Source of the DNA: Anthoceros angustus
Taxonomy: Eukaryota; Streptophyta; Anthocerotopsida; Anthocerotales; Anthocerotaceae
Length of the DNA stretch: 64,000 bases
Assembly (NCBI GenBank): GCA_010909165.1
Contig: MU008154.1
Span: 124,001-188,000, forward strand
Reading direction: 5' to 3'
Shown here: one piece after another, positions 33,847-45,480 of the stretch
Position numbering within the stretch: the first letter of the stretch is position 1
How the letters are laid out: each line of letters starts with the position of its first letter
The notes under the pieces: generated by a model
The model's database searches: none
What the model was told of the DNA's origin: nothing
The model's input: only the letters and a program-made list of their open reading frames with translations
Made by a program: the position numbers and the translations under genes

Positions 33847-35223
33847 ATGGCCCAGAGAGAGGAGCACCAGCAGGGGGCGGGAGCCAAGGCGGCCGGTGGG
33901 GAGCAAGGGACACATTTCCGGGGGGTGAGGAAGAGACCCTGGGGGAGATTTGCGGCGGAGATTAGGGACCCGTGGAAGAAGACGAGAGTGTGGCTGGGGA
34001 CGTTTGATACGGCGGAGGAGGCGGCCAGGGCCTACGACAACGCGGCGCGCTCGCTGCGGGGGGCCAAGGCCAAGACCAATTTCTCCGCGCCCTGCGATGA
34101 CCAGAGCACTAGCCAGAGCAGCACGGTGGAATCGTGGAGCAGCCCCAAGAACCTGTTACGCTCGGCGGGGGGCGGGGCCGCGGCCGGGGCTGCGGGCCTT
34201 GGGGTCGGGAACGCGGCGGGAGCGGCAGGAGCCGGGACCGCGGGTGGAGCAGCAGCAGGAGGAGGGCCGGGGCCGACCGATTCTTGGCGCTCCCAAATTG
34301 ATCTCAACATCAGCGTCAACGACTTCAGCTCCGCGGACGAGCCGCACAAGAGCGGGAGCGTGAATCGGTCCTCGTACCGCAGCCCGCTGGATGTCATCAG
34401 CGGCGCAATGTCCAAGCAGCGCGCCGGGAACTCCATCCTGGAGGAGGTGACGGCGCACGTGCACCTGGACAAGAGACCCAAAACAGCCAAGAAGGGGATG
34501 GCGGCGGCGCTGCCGTCCGGCCTGCCTGGGGACCGGAAGGAGGTGGTGGGACGGCCCTGGATGCCTACCGGGAAGGTGTTCACGCATCCCAACATGGAGC
34601 AGCTCAGGGCGTGCCACTCCGATTGTGATTCCTCTTCCTCTGTCATTGTGGATGCCGAGGTGGGATCTCCGCAGGACGTGAAGCCGCCGCTCAGCCGCTC
34701 CATGCCCTTCCTGGACCTCAATCTGCCGCCGTCCTGCAATGAGGAATCCAACAGCGTGGACGAGCCTGGGACGGGCTCGGGGTCTGGGTCTGGGTCTGGG
34801 TCCGGCTCTGCTTCCGGATTTGAGGACAACGGATCCGGGCTGTACAACGGATCCAGTCTGCACAATGGCGGCTCCACGCTCTACAACACCTCGTCTCTGC
34901 GCAGCGCCGGATCGGGGCTTCATGTGGGATCCGTGCTTCAAGTGGCCACCAGAGACCACCATCCCTTGGCGGCGTCCTACGACTTCAAGCAGGGCATGCT
35001 GCCGGTGTCGAGCCACGGCCACCTGGTGCCCTTCTCCAAGGCCAACTTGGTGTATGAGTACAAGCAGGCTCCGGGTGCTGCTGGAGGGGTTGCGGGTGGC
35101 GTGGGAGTTGTTGCTCCCGTGGCTGCTGCTGCTGCTGACAGTGCGGAGTTCGAGTACAAGCCTACTCCTCTGCTGTATGGTTGGGTCAATGGGCCTACCC
35201 TGCCGCTGTGCAGCCGAGCTTGA
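33847..35223 (+). CDS. AP2/ERF transcription factor with EAR repression motif (ERF group VIII-like)
   Basis: A single-exon nuclear transcription factor. The open frame begins at 33802, but I prefer the second ATG at 33847 (context GGCATGGCC), giving 458 residues. One AP2 domain spans about residues 23-79, with [19 protein letters not shown], the [16 protein letters not shown] core and the Ala and Asp typical of ERF-type GCC-box binders. A DLNLPP motif (residues 290-295) is a canonical EAR motif of the DLNxxP type, which recruits TOPLESS/SAP18-type co-repressors. A second DLN word lies near [14 protein letters not shown]2 plus EAR places it with ERF group VIII repressors. The Ala/Gly-rich stretch after the AP2 domain and the (GS)n run after the EAR motif are low-complexity spacers. 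It is longer than most angiosperm group VIII members (about 200-250 residues). A GC-rich leader precedes it and a homopurine tract follows its stop. Confidence 0.93.
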   Translation: MAQREEHQQGAGAKAAGGEQGTHFRGVRKRPWGRFAAEIRDPWKKTRVWLGTFDTAEEAARAYDNAARSLRGAKAKTNFSAPCDDQSTSQSSTVESWSSPKNLLRSAGGGAAAGAAGLGVGNAAGAAGAGTAGGAAAGGGPGPTDSWRSQIDLNISVNDFSSADEPHKSGSVNRSSYRSPLDVISGAMSKQRAGNSILEEVTAHVHLDKRPKTAKKGMAAALPSGLPGDRKEVVGRPWMPTGKVFTHPNMEQLRACHSDCDSSSSVIVDAEVGSPQDVKPPLSRSMPFLDLNLPPSCNEESNSVDEPGTGSGSGSGSGSGSASGFEDNGSGLYNGSSLHNGGSTLYNTSSLRSAGSGLHVGSVLQVATRDHHPLAASYDFKQGMLPVSSHGHLVPFSKANLVYEYKQAPGAAGGVAGGVGVVAPVAAAAADSAEFEYKPTPLLYGWVNGPTLPLCSRA

Positions 35224-35329
35224 TGATCACTCTCTTCGTTCCGGTTGAGAGCTTGGACGATGATGCTTTTATGCAAAGCAAGCAAAGCGCAGAGCTGGTT
35301 CCATTCTTTTGTGAGTTAGCATTCAGCGA

Positions 35330-35592
35330 GGAACATGATGAAGAAGAAGGAGAGCAGCAGGAGGAGGAAGGAGAAGAAGATGCTCATGATGAAGATCAAG
35401 CAGACAAGAGGAAGAAGAAGTGAAGGGAGAGAAGGAGAAGGAGACGGAGAACGTGACGGAGAAGGAGACGGAGAAGGAGAAGGAGAAGGAGAGGGAGAAG
35501 AAGAAGGAGAAGGAGAAGGAGAAGAGAAGGAGAAGGAGAAGGAGAAGGAGAAGAAGAAGAAGAAGAGATGTCGAGGAAGATGAGAGTCTTAG
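35330..35592 (+). repeat. 260-bp homopurine tract (GAA/GGAGAA)n downstream of the ERF stop
   Basis: From about 35335 to 35590 the plus strand is almost only A and G, built from GAAGAAG, GGAGAAG and GAGACGG words. It starts about 110 bp after the stop codon, so it probably lies in the 3' untranslated region. All three frames are partly open, giving Glu/Lys-rich runs, but these are by-products. Such tracts can form triplex DNA. Confidence 0.88.
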
Positions 35593-38030
35593 AAGAGATC
35601 TGGCAGTTGATGCCTGAGCCACCCGCCTAAATTTTTTTTGCCCCTTCTTTCATGTTAAGATTGGTACATTTTTACCAAACGCACGATTTGTTAATATGAC
35701 ATTGGCTGCTGCTCTGCTCAGAAGCGCTCCGCTCTGAGCAGCTGCAATCGCCCCCAACATTTTGATGTAACCCTGAGGGCCCTGTGCCCTGTGCCCTGCC
35801 CCCTTTCCTCTTTGTGACTTTGTAGCAGCCTGCAGCGTACAGCCAGCCAGCCAGTTTTGAGTTGAGTTGAGTTCATCACCCATGCTGTTAAGTTTTGTAG
35901 ACTAAGAGGGGTCGTCTCAGGCCTGCCCTTGCCACCTCTTCCAAGCCTGTCGCTTGTAGAGAAGGCAGCATAGTGTGTGTGACGAGATCACTTTGTATAT
36001 GTGGCTATTTCATATGTACTCGGCTATTATATTTTCTGACTGAGAACTCACAGCTCCTCTCTCTCTCTGTCTGTCCGTGTCCTTGTCCCAAGTGTGTGTG
36101 TGGCAGTGTGGGTGTGTTTTTACGTGGCGGGGGAGAATCGTTCGTGAGAGTTTGTTTCACACTGTATGTGTGAACGCCCGTGTCGAAGAGAGCGGGCGCG
36201 GGTGTTGGGAAACGGGGTGGTCTGGCCAGGCCAGGCCAGGCCAGGCCAGGAGCTGGGCAGCAAAGGGAGGCTTTGGGGCCCGCGGTAGGAGTAATGGCAG
36301 CCGGGTTTTCATGGCAAGCATTTGTCCGCTTGTTACCGTGCTTTCGGGTCTAGCTCGGCCTGGCGCCATCTTTCTGCTCGGATGTCTGTGCTTGCTAGAC
36401 ACGAAATTAAGTGCTGCGGGCATATGCCTCCCTCGGAGAGGCACAGGTGACAAAGTTAACCCCACCTCTTTCACCGCTATCGACACGCGTTGTGAGGTCA
36501 GGGATTAAACCCAGGGACCCCAGGGACCCCTGGGCTGCGTCTTTTCACCCCAGATAAGGTTACCTTACCTTACCTTACCTTACCTTACCTTCCCAGCGCC
36601 CAGAAGCGGCCGCGGCCGCGGTCGCGGCCCGGCGCCGACTGCCCTCTATCCCTATCAGGGATCATTGTGGAAGAGGGCGCCCACAATGGTAGAGCCCCCG
36701 GGGGCCATGGTGGGCGCCCTGCCCTGCCCTGCCCTTGCCCTCGGGTCACCGAGCTTGCGTCTTTTCCTTATTTGCCTCGCCCCATCCCCGATACGATACG
36801 CATCAAGCACCCGCTATTCCTATTCCCGGGAACAAGTTACGCCCAGTTATTGCCCTCGGACAAGGCTTCCAGATCCTGGCCCGCCTCGCCAACAGCATCC
36901 CCCAGCGCACACCGCCCAGCTGTTTTCTCTGGTGTCCAGTTACGGTCACCGGTTCAGCGGCCACCTTGCCCTGCTCACACTCAACCATTTCCTTTAATCC
37001 CTCGCCCACCCCCTATAATAGACGCGTCTTCCGTCGTCACGCCGGAGGATGGAGGATTTTCGCCTCCCAAGGCAGACTCCTGTCTGCTGAGGACTGGGCT
37101 GCATTCCCGTGTTCCTGTGTGCCGGGCCCCGCCCGGCCGCACCGCACTGCGCCACTGCGCCACTGCACCGCACCTTGCATTCTGCAGACGCTCCAAACAC
37201 GCGCATACACTGCTTGCATTGCCTGCTGCAAAGGAAGGAGGCTTGCCCAGCGGGCCACATGGGCCATTTGCGCTTTTGTAGGAGGCCGGACCTGCTACTC
37301 TAATTTGGGAGGTGCCAGTATCACCGAAAACCCAGCTGCATGGATCAACCCATACGTTGGACCTTCTTCTGCCTTGCATAATGTTGTCAGTGCGTGCACC
37401 TTTCTGCCTCGTCATGAAGCTGTTTCTACATACGTGGAAGACGGCATCCCATGTTGAATTCAAAGGTGATTGGGTTCTCCACTATGGGCATATACTCTGC
37501 TTTAGGCAACTCTGCGGGCTTACCACATCCGCATACGTGTCAAGGAATACACGAACCCATTCATCAATCCAAACAATGGGAGTCCAACATGACCTAGTGT
37601 AACTTGGCAACAAGAGTCAGCACCCTCATGCATACAGCGAGGCGACTCATGTCGGTGCCGAAAGCAGGCTTGTCAAGGCTTGCGCTTCAGACACGTTTCC
37701 TACTGCTCAAGTTTCCAAAACTGCTAGGCTGCTGGACTTCTAGTAACCGGCTTCTAGTAACAGGCCCGCCTGAAAACCAGCAGTAGGATCCGGTGTCCCC
37801 TTCGGTGCGGCTACTGGAGTTACTTTCGGAGCAGGTAGTCCTAACTCCACTTCTCCCCGCCAAGGGATCGTCAGAACAGGGTATTCGGTATTCGGTATTC
37901 GGAGCGAAGTTCACCTCCTACATACATTTTCATACACATCAGAACTATTGAACGGAACTTGACAACCCAGCTCCGTTACGTTTGCAAGCAAGATGGACAA
38001 GCAACACGCTCGTACCTGCTCTGCTCGTCA
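35593..38030. other. Spacer with short repeats
   Basis: No gene is supported. It holds a (GCCAG)n run (36226-36250), a (CCTTA)n run (36557-36590) and CpG-rich words at 36605-36632. Open frames around 36.7-37.5 kb overlap in several frames and strands without domains. Confidence 0.55.
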
Positions 38031-38039
38031 ATAAGCAAC

Positions 38040-39115
38040 ATCACAGGTGCAGTCTCGCTATGCATCAGAGGCTGCCACTTTGCAGGCAAGCAAGCTGCGG
38101 ATAGCATACCTGGATGGTTGCAGGCCCTGCATCCAGAGCAAGAGGGGACAAACGTGTCTGGTGTCCTCGTCCGATGTAAGATCCCGAGCAGCTTGCGTTG
38201 GATGAGGGGCTACCAGTATGCCGGGAAGCACGTTGCGGACAGCACCATGTGTACCGGAATAGTGGTAGCCTCGCACCTGAAGCAAGTGATAGAAATCTAA
38301 CAGTCGAGCCTGGTCTCCTCTCCAGATAAAAGATCCCCGAGCAGCTTGCTTTGGATGAGGTGCTACCAGTGTGCCGGGAAGCAGCTGCGGACAGAACCAT
38401 GTCTACCGGAATAGTGGTAGCATCGCATATAAAGCAAGTGATAGAAATGTAATAGTCCAGCGTAGTCTCGTCTCCAAAATGTGGCACCTCAGGAGTGGTT
38501 TCGCTTTGGATGAGGGGATACCTCTGTGCAGGAAAGCAAGATGGGGATAGCACCATGCTTAGCTGAATACAGGCAGCCTCGCATTGAAAGCAAGGGGGAA
38601 CACCCGTGCATGACACAGTCTCAGGTGACGTAAAATCCCACGAGCAGTTTGGCTTTGGATGAGGGGCTACCCTACTAATGTGTTCAAGAATATCACCATG
38701 GCCACCTCAATAGTGGCAGTCGCACATCCAGAGCACCCAGTGTCTGAACTCCTATTCAAGGGTCAAGGGGCTACCAGTAAGCAGGCAAGCAGATTCCGGA
38801 TAGCAACATGCACACCTGAATACAGGCAGCTGCGCATTGAAGGCAAGATGACAAAATCAGACACTCGTGGCTGGTATCCTCTCCAACATGTAAGACCTCG
38901 CCAGCACTTTCGCTGAATACGAAGCAACCCTACGCGAGACTCATTCTGCGTATAGCATCATGCATTCCTTGCAACCTCCCATACAAAGCAGGATGAACAC
39001 ATGGAGACACTCGTTCCTGGTAGCAGCTCCGATTTGAATGACGGGATGCCCATATGCAGATAAGCAAAAGGCGGAAAATCACCTGAACATTGGCAGCCAC
39101 GCATCTCGAGCCATG
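38040..39115. repeat. Degenerate array of about 150-bp units
   Basis: At least five related units are visible. The anchor word GATGAGGGGCTACCAG or a variant falls at about 38201, 38354, 38509 and 38659, with weaker relatives near 38062, 38762 and 39040. Spacings are 153, 155 and 150 bp. Each unit also carries a GGCAAGCA-type word, an ATAGCACCATG-type word and a TCGCA-CTGAA-AGCAA word in the same order. The minus strand stays open for 183 codons across the best units (38065-38616). Confidence 0.75.
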
Positions 39116-39305
39116 CGCACGCACGGGTCTCCTCTCGCAAGGACCACAAGGGTCTCTAGAACCAGTGGACGTGGTGCAATACCCTACGCCAGTCAGTGCA
39201 ACACCTAGCCCAGTTAGGATTATGTACAAATTAGGTCTTCAAGATCTGTTCCTTGTGCATAATATGTAGACTACTGATTATGGTAGACCGGTATGTTGTT
39301 CCGGA

Positions 39306-41293
39306 ATGCATTTAGGGGCTGGGATGCTTACGTCTAAGCTGCTCGCGGGTGGCCGACGAACAGCAGTGGCTTCGCTTAAGCAAAAACGCAATATTTCTGA
39401 TGCTCGGGGAGCTTCTGGAGTTGCTGCTGACCCATCTGCCGAGCAATTGAAAGAAGAACCATCTAACATGGCCGGGCGGAAGAGGAAGACAAGGAAAGAG
39501 GCAGCTGGAGGAAATGCTTCAGCCGGAGCGAAAGCGACCTCCATCAGCAAATCGGCAGCTACGGTGGTTCCAGGGAGCATGGAACCTGACAGCAACTGGA
39601 AGCAGCTACAAGCAGTAGGTGTGGCGGCCCTCTCTTGCTTTTGATGTTTCGGAGGAAAATGGTGTCTTTGTCAATTAATGAGTCACAATTACGGAGGAGG
39701 AGTGAGTCTCGTTGTTAGGCACTCTCATAGAAACAGTGCCTGTCTCTCCTTGACCTTCTGACCCATCCGAGTTTTGAGAAATGAGTGGGAATATGAGCTG
39801 GTGGACGGCGAATGCTTTGTGGCCCTCGAAGAAATTAGGTCTCAACTTTGCTGATGCTGCACTTTTGTCGTGTGCAGCTGCTCTATACGGACAGACCCTT
39901 CAAGAGGAGGAAACCCACTCCTGCTGTAGAGCCGACAGATACAGAGAAGGAGCCTGGTAGGTCCTGCTTGTAGCTTTCTTCGGGTTGCTGTCTTGCAACT
40001 CTAATTTATCAGAAACCACTGACGGATACATCTGAATTGCACAGAAGCTCTAGCAGCCGAGGCAGCCAAGTCTCACACTTTAACTCCAGTGAATTCGGAT
40101 TTCAGGTATGCATGTGGAGAAAAATTATGTCAGTTACACAAGCCAGTTTTTGTATATGCTGCATTCTGCCCTCGCATGTTCATCTCTGCTCTATGTTTGG
40201 CCAGCACCACCAAGCAGATCGCCATGGATTGTGAGATGGTTGGAGTAGGGCATGAGGGCACAAGGAATGCGTTGGCAAGGGTAACCCTGGTAAGACTGGT
40301 TTGGGAGGTCCTGTAGTTTGTGAAAATTGTCAAATCTGTTCAGACAAATATCTTGTAGTATGTGAGATGTGCTGCTTTATATGTCAAAACTCGGCACCTG
40401 TGATTTTGTAGTATGGTGCCCCTTAATGCCTCATTTTCAGGTGAATGCTTGGGGAAACGTGATATATGACAAGCATGTGCAACCTTTGGAGACAGTTACA
40501 GACTTCCGAACGAAGATAAGTGGGGTTCGACGAGCTGATCTGAAGAAAGGCAAGGTTTATAATTCAGACAATTAAGGGTCACCATAGCATGGTCCTTGCA
40601 CTGTGCCTTCCAAGCTAAACCGTCTTTCGCCTTTTGCAGCTGAGAAGTTCTCCACTGTTCAACAAGAAGTCGCAAATCTCTTGAGTGGCCGAATATTGGT
40701 GGGCCATGCGCTGCACAACGATCTGAAGGTCTGTTACTACTTTTATAAAAGAATTATACTCCTCCGTTCGCCCTCGCACACTTCAGAAGCGCTGAACATG
40801 TCACTCGGCCTTTGCAGGTGCTGTTTCTGAGTCATCCTAGAAAGGACCTCAGGGATACCAACTTCTACAAACCCTTACGCAGGTCTCTGTTCTGTTCAGC
40901 ATTTTGCGAATTTGTTCAGTTTTTTAAATTACGCTTTGTTCCAGGGACTGTCCAGCGGGTTTCTTACCTGTACATGTGCATAATCATCCATCCTATTCAT
41001 GCAGTCCTGCAGGTCGCCCACAGAGTCTCCAACACTTAGCTGCACAGTTTCTCGGTACAACAATCCAGGAAGGAGAGCATAACTCAGTATGTCGCTAATG
41101 TACACTCCTTGTTTTACCCAGCTGCTCTGAATACCTCGGCGCTAGAAGCTATGATGGTCACTCTTTGTGCGTTCAGGTTGAAGACGCTCGGGCAGCGATG
41201 ATGCTATATCAACGTTTCAAAGCCGACTGGGAGAAAAGCCTATCTAAAAGGAAATCTCGTAGGCTTACACGGGTAGTAAAGCAGGAAAAATAG
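39306..41293 (+). CDS. REX4: REX4-type RNA exonuclease (DEDDh family)
   Basis: A 3'-5' exoribonuclease of the REXO4/Rex4 group, nuclear or nucleolar, linked in yeast to pre-rRNA ITS1 processing. My exon model is 39306-39614, 39878-39956, 40045-40105, 40205-40289, 40441-40549, 40640-40728, 40818-40882, 41005-41086 and 41177-41293, giving 331 residues. Catalytic residues of all Exo motifs are present: D158 and E160 in IAMDCEMVGVG, D242 in HALHNDLK, and H291 and D296 in EGEHNSVEDARAAM. The N-terminal 100 residues are basic and include a KRKTRK nuclear-localisation-like patch. The fifth intron must use a GC donor (AAAG/GCAAGG at 40549-40550) to keep the frame. The start could also be at 39324; the choice only changes the N-terminus. 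The gene converges on the FAD oxidoreductase gene. Confidence 0.9.
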
Positions 41294-41497
41294 CAGGCAT
41301 TCCTGTGGATTACCTCACAGGTGGTAGAGTACTGCTACTTCCCTTGCGGGTGAGCTGAGTCCATTCCGCTGTACATGTAGGCAGGTAGCCTTATCGCTGA
41401 GTATGCGCACACAAAGTCGTGGGCTCCTATGCGAAATCTTTGTTTGTAATAGACTTCTTCTAGTATTGGGTATCGGAGAAGGATGTCACCACACGCG

Positions 41498-42808
41498 CTA
41501 TTGATCTTTCCACACAGAAGCAAAAAGCGAGGAATCAAGATCATACGTCCATTTCCCAGACTCTACGAGCAGGGCAGCAACACGACCAATTTCGTCTGAG
41601 GACTTGGCTGCAGCCCCACATCCACCTGTGGCCACGAAGACACGAGCGTCGGAAAGAGGTTTGCCGTCTACGGCATCAATGTAGGGATAATTGTGGGCGG
41701 TGTAGGATACAATGCACGGTTTCCTGACCAAGCCATCAGCTTTCAGGCCAGGAACCAGTTGCAGAAGCACCTCATGCAAAGAATCCGTCTCCAAATCCCA
41801 ATCTCTCCCCTGAAACCACTCCATGATCTCTTGATGTCCGGACACAAATTCATGTTCCCACACAGTGCCTCCGATCTTCAAATACACCTTCCCGTCAGGG
41901 TAAAGAACCGGCGGGCATGCGTAGATAGAGTGCAGGAAGCGATGCGAATCTAAGCGCCAGATGAAGGAGGGCATGCCTTGCAGCCTCTTCTGCTCCTCCA
42001 ATCCAACCTCCGCCAGCAACACGGAGACCTTGTGCGTGGTGAGAGCCAGATCTCTACCTCTAGCCACACTTCCCACCAGAGAATTGGTGTAGGCATCAGC
42101 ACAGACCAGCACCTTGCGCGCTCGAATCACCTTGCCAGCATCCGTCCGGATCTGCACTCCGTCGTCTTGTGGCAGGATCTCTACCACGGTTTCCCGAAGC
42201 ACAGAAGCGCCGTGCTTCTCTGCAACCGCAAGCTGCGCCTGCACCATTCTCCGAGGATCCACGTATCCGGCACCACCGTGCTCCATGAGTGCGACATCTC
42301 CATCTCCAAACTCAAAGAAAGGGAATCTCCGCCGCAAGTCCTCCCCTCCTTTTATCAGCTCCACCACCGCTCCGTTGCCATTCCCTGTCTGGAAGGCCTT
42401 GTGGAGCGAGCAGTGCGGCTGGCCGTAGAAGGGAGACACCCGGAGAGATCCTACAGGGAAATGGAAGCCGATGCCGCTCTCCTTCTCCAAGTCCCCGTAG
42501 CTTGCAATCGATCTGGCAGCAAGCTTGCACCACACCAGATCGGGGTCCACAATCCGGGTGAGCCGGCCCTGGTCATAGTGAGACCCGAACACGCCTATAT
42601 GCTTGGACCAGTCCTCTGGCTCCGCCGGGCCGATTCCTATCACCGTCGCCTCGGACGGACCGGGAGAGGCAACAGAAGGAGAAGGAGAGCATCTAGATGC
42701 TGATGACCTAGAAAGCTCCACAGCGAGGTAGCGGAATGCAGCTGCACCGATCATGCCAAGCCCAACCACGGCCACAGAAAACACAGGAGGCTCCGGCATG
42801 GTAGCCAT
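41498..42808 (-). CDS. DAO-family FAD-dependent oxidoreductase (sarcosine/N-methyl-amino-acid oxidase-like)
   Basis: A single-exon 436-residue protein. Residues 11-30 form the FAD-binding beta-alpha-beta with GLGMIG (16-21). The SHYDQGRLTRI segment (76-86) corresponds to the GSHGxSRxxR motif of monomeric sarcosine oxidase and N-methyltryptophan oxidase. A KVSVLLAEV-type substrate-domain strand and a C-terminal VFVATGGCGAAAKSSDEIGRVAALL motif complete the DAO fold. These enzymes oxidise secondary amines such as sarcosine or pipecolate to imines and release hydrogen peroxide. A Ser/Pro-rich insertion (about residues 33-53) follows the first helix, where the family normally continues to the acidic ribose-binding residue, so cofactor contacts there may differ. 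The C-terminus WKDQ is not a type 1 peroxisomal signal. The exact substrate cannot be read. Confidence 0.85.
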   Translation of the reverse strand: MATMPEPPVFSVAVVGLGMIGAAAFRYLAVELSRSSASRCSPSPSVASPGPSEATVIGIGPAEPEDWSKHIGVFGSHYDQGRLTRIVDPDLVWCKLAARSIASYGDLEKESGIGFHFPVGSLRVSPFYGQPHCSLHKAFQTGNGNGAVVELIKGGEDLRRRFPFFEFGDGDVALMEHGGAGYVDPRRMVQAQLAVAEKHGASVLRETVVEILPQDDGVQIRTDAGKVIRARKVLVCADAYTNSLVGSVARGRDLALTTHKVSVLLAEVGLEEQKRLQGMPSFIWRLDSHRFLHSIYACPPVLYPDGKVYLKIGGTVWEHEFVSGHQEIMEWFQGRDWDLETDSLHEVLLQLVPGLKADGLVRKPCIVSYTAHNYPYIDAVDGKPLSDARVFVATGGCGAAAKSSDEIGRVAALLVESGKWTYDLDSSLFASVWKDQ

Positions 42809-43109
42809 GGCAGCGGCACCAGAGCTTCCAATTCTTCTCTGGACGAGATTGTTTCATCTTCTGCTCCAATACAGGGCAAGCGCATAGGCCTATGGACATC
42901 GCCGTCAACAACAGACGGTCGTGCCGCTTGTTTTACAAAGCACCATCGTACGTACTAAAGGAGTCGTTGATACACTATGTAATTGGACATGGCCGTCTCC
43001 AAAGAGACGGTCGTGTCGCTTCCTTCCTGAGGCCGAATGTTTCTGAGACAGTGGATACACTAGTATATACAAAGGCGAGCTCCTTACATGTGGTGTGAAC
43101 TAAACTAAT

Positions 43110-44920
43110 CTAGGATGCTGCTGCTGCTAATCCACTACCTTGTCCTTCTGCGAGATGAAGCTCAGATATGCCTTCCGCTATTTGCCTTTCCTGTGCAGAA
43201 TCCTCCACCACCTTCACGACAACCTTGCCAGTAGCGTGACCCTCAACACTCCTTTGCCAGGCCTTGTCAGCTTCAGTAAGGGTGTACATGGAATCAATAA
43301 CTGTCCGCAACCTTCCTTCTGCTGCCAGATCCACCAAGAGCTCCAAGTCTGCAGCCTTGGGGGCCAAGAAAAATGGAGCCACCCGGTGCTTAGAGAAGGT
43401 GATCTTCTGCTTTAGAGACAACATAAAAACCTTGGGGGTCGGGTTGAGTTCAATGACTTTGCCATGAGGAGCCAGCAAATTATGGAATGCAGACCATGTG
43501 AAGTCCGACGCGCAGTTCAGCACAGCATCATATCTCCGTCCAGAAGGACTTTGTAGCTTGGCACCTTCAGGGCTGTGGTAGTCCAGCACCTCATCTGCTC
43601 CTAAGCTCCTCACAAGCTCGGCGTTGCGAGACCCACAAGTTGCCGTCACATGAGCCCCGCCCAGCTTTGCTATCTGCAGGAAAGAGATGCCGTATCACTT
43701 CCCGCACAGACAAGTCTTATGGCTTCATATGTTCAAGGAAAGAGGGAAGGGGGTGCAGAATCACCTGCACAGCGTAGTGTCCTACCCCACCAGAGGCCGC
43801 CGTCACCAGTATGCTGCCTGGACATGATCAGCCTGGGTGGTCTATCAAATGTTGACACCAATGCACAATGAAACTTGTGTATACTATTAGCTGTCACAGA
43901 GTTTATGCAGCAGGATAATACCTCGGTAGTTGCCATCCAGTGTAACACCAGCAACGTCCCTGACACTTTGAAGGGCTGTCATTCCAGCTGTTGGCAAGGA
44001 GGCACCCACATCTGCAGATAGCGTGGGAGGTCTATGGGCAGTGAATCTCGTGGATGCAATGGCATACTCTGCAAAGCCGCCTCCATGCTGTATAAGCAAC
44101 ATAAATGCGCATCAGCAAACATCTCCTCAGGTTTCCAGCTGAAATGGAGCATCAGAATGAGATTCTGATTCTGAGCGTTTCTGTCATCATCTGTCAACCT
44201 CTGTATTGCCCAGATTCGGCTTCAAATGCCAGGGAGAAGCAACGAACTTACCCTGATGTCAAGCCAAGAAACCACCTTCTGGCCAACAGCAAAGTTCGTC
44301 ACTCCGGGTCCCAACGCCACTACTTCTCCAGCAACATCCGTGCCTGTGATGACCACGATTGACACCAAAACAAGGAATCTCCAGTCACAACTGATCCTCC
44401 AAATCTGCCACACAGAATTCCAGAGACATGTCCTCCACCAGAGTGTTGCTAATAAGACAAGCCTTGGAAGGTAAGAACAGCTAACCTGGTATGTAGGGAA
44501 ATTTTGCGGGGAGGAAGGGCCTGAACAGACCCTTCTGTACTTTCCAGTCTGCTGGATTCACACTGACCGCCTCCAGCTTCAGTAACACTTCGTCCCTCTT
44601 TGGCGTGTAGTGCGAAAGGGAGATCTCTGCAGGCTGATGCGAACAGCATGTACCATGGCGATGAGGATAAGGATGACAATTCTTGACACAATCAAATCTT
44701 GGCCCACCGTGATTCCCCACAGAATCCTCTTAGCGAGCATTCAATTGGCTCGGTAATTACTACTTGACACCAGCCTCAGTGGCTAAGAATGGTGGGCACA
44801 TGACTATCAAGTGACTAGAAGTCGCAAACAATTGAACCCAATTGTTCCTACCTCCAAGCCTTCCACGCTCCCCTTGTAGTGCCTGAACCAGACCACTCTC
44901 ATCATGGTCTTTTCCGCCAT
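43110..44920 (-). CDS. ceQORH: ceQORH-type NADPH quinone oxidoreductase, copy 1
   Basis: A zinc-less medium-chain dehydrogenase/reductase resembling the chloroplast-envelope quinone oxidoreductase homologue, which reduces long-chain alpha,beta-unsaturated carbonyls with NADPH. Exon model on the minus strand: 44920-44852, 44624-44486, 44343-44252, 44087-43922, 43817-43765 and 43673-43110, giving 360 residues with frame kept at every junction. The N-terminal GroES-like part shows VSVNPADWKVQKGLFRPFLP and GTDVAGEVVALGPGV. The cofactor motif AASGGVG lies at residues 162-168. The C-terminus has GADEVLDYHSPEG and HATGKVVVKV, then a 25-residue tail not seen in copy 2. As in its relatives there is no cleavable transit peptide. 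Copy 2 lies about 3 kb upstream on the same strand. Confidence 0.9.
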
Positions 44921-45480
44921 CTCCAGTTACCACCAATATGTACTCAAAAGCTGCTGTAAAAGCAGGATGGTTTCAGCAAAACCAGCAACCTGTATATGCT
45001 CAGCAATTTGGAGGCAGGTTGCGCGAACCGAAGGAATTAGCAGACTCTGGAAGGATGTGTACAAGTGGAAGGAGCGCAATCGTGGGATCGAAGTACCTGA
45101 CGACAACTGTACCTCCATGTCCCAGTCCGCATTCGGCTGGTCTACCCAGCTTTCCATATTCGAACAGAAGCAGGAGAAGCCAGATGGCAGACCAGAATCC
45201 TAGACGCTATTTCGTCTCCTGCTTCCGTGTATCAACACTTCTGAAATTCGACGCACGGTATGTCATTACCAATACCAGAATGCATATGTACCTCCAGAAT
45301 TCTTCTTTTCTTTCGATACCCGGGTATCGCCAAGAATAAGGCTGCGTCATCACGAACAACGGACGGCACATCCACGCTATCCATGCATAAACATGCCCCA
45401 TCCTCACAGTGGCATGCCCGGTGCCTCTTAGTCATACGCTTTAGATTAAAATTTAATTGAACACAAATTTTGGACAACTT

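Noticed and set aside
34032-35022. Minus-strand frames of 281 and 288 codons across the ERF gene
   Set aside because: Antisense shadows of a GC-rich gene with a clear AP2 domain on the plus strand.
35181-35617. Glu/Lys-rich open frames after the ERF stop
   Set aside because: Produced by the homopurine tract; every plus-strand frame is partly open.
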